A stretch of DNA of 18,210 nucleotides. Origin: SAR116 cluster bacterium. Lineage in GTDB: Bacteria; Pseudomonadota; Alphaproteobacteria; Puniceispirillales; UBA1172. Location: assembly GCA_002691725.1 (NCBI GenBank), contig NZIT01000045.1:1-18210 (forward strand). Reading direction: 5' to 3'. The notes below the pieces were generated by a model. That model was not told the DNA's origin, did no database searches, and saw only the letters and a program-made list of their open reading frames with translations. The position numbers were made by a program, and so were the translations under genes. The number at the start of each line of letters is the position of its first letter. Within the stretch, counting starts at the first letter, position 1. Below are positions 16,358 through 18,210 of this stretch, piece after piece.

Positions 16358-16393
16358 ATGTCTTCAGGTTTGTCTTGAGGTATGTCTTGAGGA
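16358..16393 (+). repeat. 12-bp tandem triplication at the uppP ribosome-binding site
   Basis: ATGTCTTCAGGT, TTGTCTTGAGGT and ATGTCTTGAGGA follow head to tail (16358, 16370, 16382). The last unit provides the GAGGAG Shine-Dalgarno for uppP at 16401. The units also create tiny reading frames: Met-Ser-Ser-Gly-Leu-Ser-stop from 16358 and Met-Ser-stop from 16382. Confidence 0.85.
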
Positions 16394-16400
16394 GCGAAAG

Positions 16401-17195
16401 ATGGGTTATTTAGCTATACTTGCGATCATACAAGGCATAACCGAGTTTCTGCCGGTATCTTCATCAGCTCATCTGGCGATATTCCCTGAATTGACTGGTT
16501 ATGCTGACCAAGGCTTGTTGATAGATATTGCTGTTCATTTTGGCAGTTTAGGTGCGGTTATTCTCTATAACTGGCGGATATTAATGCGGATGGGATTATC
16601 AGTCATCAGTTTAGGGCGCATGTATAGAAACAGCTTGCCGATAGCGATTATGGCATTGCTGGCGACAGGCCCTGCCATCTTGGCAGGCTATTTCCTCAGC
16701 GAATATGACATTATTGATCTATATTTGCGCAATATTTTGGTGATTGGATGCGCCACGGTATTCTTTGGAATTATTCTTGGCCTTGCTGACAGAAACAAAG
16801 GCCATCGGCGGATTGATAGCATCACCTTCTTTGATGCTGTGGTTATTGGTCTTGCCCAAACCTTGGCCTTTATCCCCGGCACTAGCCGTTCTGGCATTTG
16901 CATGACCATGGCACGCATAACAGGCTTGAGCCGCACCGCCTCAGCACAATTTGCCATGATCCTGTCTATCCCGGTCATTCTTGGGGCAAGTGTCAAATCA
17001 GGCAGTGATATCATCTGGGAAAATCAAACCGCGGTGTTAGATGCCGCCATTACCGCCGCAGGACTGGCCTTCATAGCCGCATTAATTTCAATCGCGGCAA
17101 TGATGTGGATGATCGAACGGCTAAGCATGATGCCATTTGTGATCTATCGCATCGCACTTGGCACTATGCTTATTGTCATCTCATTCCAACTCTAA
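16401..17195 (+). CDS. uppP: Undecaprenyl-diphosphatase UppP (BacA family)
   Basis: This integral inner-membrane enzyme dephosphorylates undecaprenyl diphosphate to the monophosphate, recycling the lipid carrier for peptidoglycan and other surface glycans. Overexpression of the family gives bacitracin resistance. The 264-residue protein is full length and largely hydrophobic, with about eight membrane segments. Both family motifs are present: the (E/Q)xxxE motif as QGITE (11-15) followed by FLPVSSSAHL, and PGTSRSGICMT (159-169) with the catalytic Arg163. The ATG at 16401 follows GAGGAGCGAAAG, a strong ribosome-binding site made by the last unit of a tandem repeat. It is convergent with the NDUFA9-like gene, with 35 bp between their stops. 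Confidence 0.96.
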   Translation: MGYLAILAIIQGITEFLPVSSSAHLAIFPELTGYADQGLLIDIAVHFGSLGAVILYNWRILMRMGLSVISLGRMYRNSLPIAIMALLATGPAILAGYFLSEYDIIDLYLRNILVIGCATVFFGIILGLADRNKGHRRIDSITFFDAVVIGLAQTLAFIPGTSRSGICMTMARITGLSRTASAQFAMILSIPVILGASVKSGSDIIWENQTAVLDAAITAAGLAFIAALISIAAMMWMIERLSMMPFVIYRIALGTMLIVISFQL

Positions 17196-17230
17196 CGCTT
17201 GCCTCAATTAGCAAAAGCCTTACCCGCCAA

Positions 17231-18193
17231 TCACGACATATTAAACTGGCCGCCCGGCTTATAGCGTTCCAAATATGACGGCACAACGGCATCCATCGCT
17301 GTTGGCGCAACCCCTAAATCTGCCAGCGTCAAAGCATCATCAGCCACGATATTATCTGTTTTCAGCAATTTAAGCTGATCATTAGTAACCGGCGGTTGCG
17401 GTAGTATCCGCATCGCCGTTGCCGCCATATGCATGATAGGAAAAGGCACGCTAAGCAAAAGCCGTTTACGGCGAATACATTTGAGCAAATATCGCATCGC
17501 GTCACGAAAGCTCATCACATCAGGCCCACCAAGTTCATAAATCTGGCCTGCGGTTTTGTCATTTTTCAGCGCATTGATCACCGCATCCGCGACATCACCA
17601 ACATATACCGGCTGAATTCGATTACTGCCACCACCGATCACAGGTATGGCAGGCGCGGTCATTGCCATGCCAGCAAACCGATTGAAAAACCCATCACCTG
17701 CCCCAAAGACCAGCGACGGGCGCAAAATTGTTGCGCTCGGCCATGCGGCCAGCAATCCCGCCTCGCCCTTGGCTTTGGTTCTGGCATAGCGGCTCTTTGA
17801 TTGGGCATCCGCACCAATGGCGGAGAGCTGCACCATGCGGAGAGCTGAATTGGCCAAGAATGCATTTTCAGCCAGCATCTGACCAATCGCAGCAGGTAGT
17901 TCAGCTTGCAGGGCTGAAAATTTTTGCTTGCCGGTTTCGGCAAGAATACCAACCGTATTCACCACAGCATCAGATTGATCAATGACTTGCCGCAAGATCG
18001 CATCATCGTTGGCTTGACCAGAGACAAGAGTGATCTGGCCAGGTGCCCCCATCGGACGCAAAAACTTGGCGCGGTCAGCGTTACGGGTAAGGACAATGAT
18101 ACGAGCACCAGCGCGCGCTAGCCTTTCCACGACCTGCCGCCCAATAAAACCGCTTCCACCAATAACTGTGACTGTGCTGTTTTTTAATTTCAC
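17231..18193 (-). CDS. NDUFA9-like complex I NAD(P)-binding protein
   Basis: This is an atypical short-chain dehydrogenase/epimerase-like protein of 320 residues. The Rossmann fold opens with VTVIGGSGFIGRQVVERLA (glycine motif G12-G18). NTVGILAE and VQLSAIGAD follow, with a YxxxK pair at Y136 and K140 in SRYARTKAKGE, and then ILRPSLVFGAGDGFFNRFA. This pattern matches the complex I NDUFA9 family found in mitochondria and many alphaproteobacteria, where a nucleotide-binding accessory subunit contributes to NADH dehydrogenase assembly or stability. Whether it acts in complex I here is inferred from family only; no nuo genes are in the window. The start is a GTG at 18193 with AGGGG about 9 bases upstream. 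Convergence with uppP is a common alphaproteobacterial arrangement to my knowledge. Confidence 0.88.
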   Translation of the reverse strand: MKLKNSTVTVIGGSGFIGRQVVERLARAGARIIVLTRNADRAKFLRPMGAPGQITLVSGQANDDAILRQVIDQSDAVVNTVGILAETGKQKFSALQAELPAAIGQMLAENAFLANSALRMVQLSAIGADAQSKSRYARTKAKGEAGLLAAWPSATILRPSLVFGAGDGFFNRFAGMAMTAPAIPVIGGGSNRIQPVYVGDVADAVINALKNDKTAGQIYELGGPDVMSFRDAMRYLLKCIRRKRLLLSVPFPIMHMAATAMRILPQPPVTNDQLKLLKTDNIVADDALTLADLGVAPTAMDAVVPSYLERYKPGGQFNMS

Positions 18194-18210
18194 CTTACGA
18201 CCCCTGTTTC

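Larger units (their letters stand above)
16008..16400. other. Gene-poor stretch upstream of uppP
   Basis: This stretch holds one doubtful 82-codon ORF (16046-16294), an A-rich segment at about 16300-16330 and a 12-bp tandem triplication next to the uppP ribosome-binding site. I see no tRNA, hairpin terminator or mobile element. No clear sigma70 promoter for uppP is visible. Confidence 0.5.

Noticed and set aside
17196..17230. An intrinsic terminator between the convergent uppP and NDUFA9-like genes
   Set aside because: The 35-bp gap shows no GC-rich hairpin followed by a T-run on either strand.
17820..17847. An 11-bp direct repeat GCGGAGAGCTG, 17 bp apart
   Set aside because: It lies in a conserved segment of the NDUFA9-like protein (LRMVQLSAIG) and is explained by codon choice for Leu-Ser-Ala, not by duplication.
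1..18210. Mobile elements, CRISPR arrays, tRNA or rRNA genes, toxin-antitoxin pairs or defence genes
   Set aside because: I found no repeat-spacer pattern, transposase or integrase motif, cloverleaf or conserved rRNA segment. All substantial ORFs are accounted for by metabolic or translation genes.

Overview
The window is about 18.2 kb of compact, gene-dense bacterial chromosome. Base composition is near half GC by eye, and arginine is encoded mostly by CGN codons. The proteins look alphaproteobacterial: an ABHD10-like hydrolase, an NDUFA9-like complex I associated NAD(P)-binding protein convergent with uppP, and a gltD-gltB pair in that order. The overall flavour resembles the marine SAR116 group (Puniceispirillum-like). 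That placement is inference from protein resemblance; no rRNA is present to confirm it. I see no rRNA, tRNA, CRISPR array, insertion sequence, phage gene or integration scar.

Region 1 (1-5907, all minus strand) is the classic translation cluster. In transcription order it reads thrS, infC, rpmI, rplT, pheS and pheT, with pheT cut by the left edge. It supplies two aminoacyl-tRNA synthetases, initiation factor IF-3 and ribosomal proteins L35 and L20. Two points of control stand out. infC appears to start at an AUA codon behind a very good Shine-Dalgarno sequence. The infC-rpmI gap holds nested inverted repeats that could form an autogenous leader.

Region 2 (5999-8047) holds a family 4 glycosyltransferase (minus strand, upstream of thrS) and a divergent alpha/beta hydrolase (plus strand).

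Region 3 (8109-15527, minus strand) is a nitrogen-assimilation block. gltD is followed by gltB, which together encode NADPH-glutamate synthase. A GNAT acetyltransferase and a GST-like protein follow closely and may be co-transcribed. The gltD promoter is well formed (TTGACC-16-TATATT). It is flanked by two copies of an operator-like element 50 bp apart, with a partial third copy upstream.

Region 4 (15528-18193) is looser. It has an unrecognised ~70-residue protein (minus), a poorly coding stretch with one doubtful ORF, then uppP (plus) converging on the NDUFA9-like gene (minus).

The gene content is essentially housekeeping, and I found no convincing new multi-gene system. The points most worth a second look are regulatory: the gltD operator array, the infC AUA start and the rpmI leader. 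A scatter of short tandem duplications (12-17 bp units) in non-conserved places, including the GltB propeptide and the uppP ribosome-binding site, also deserves attention.
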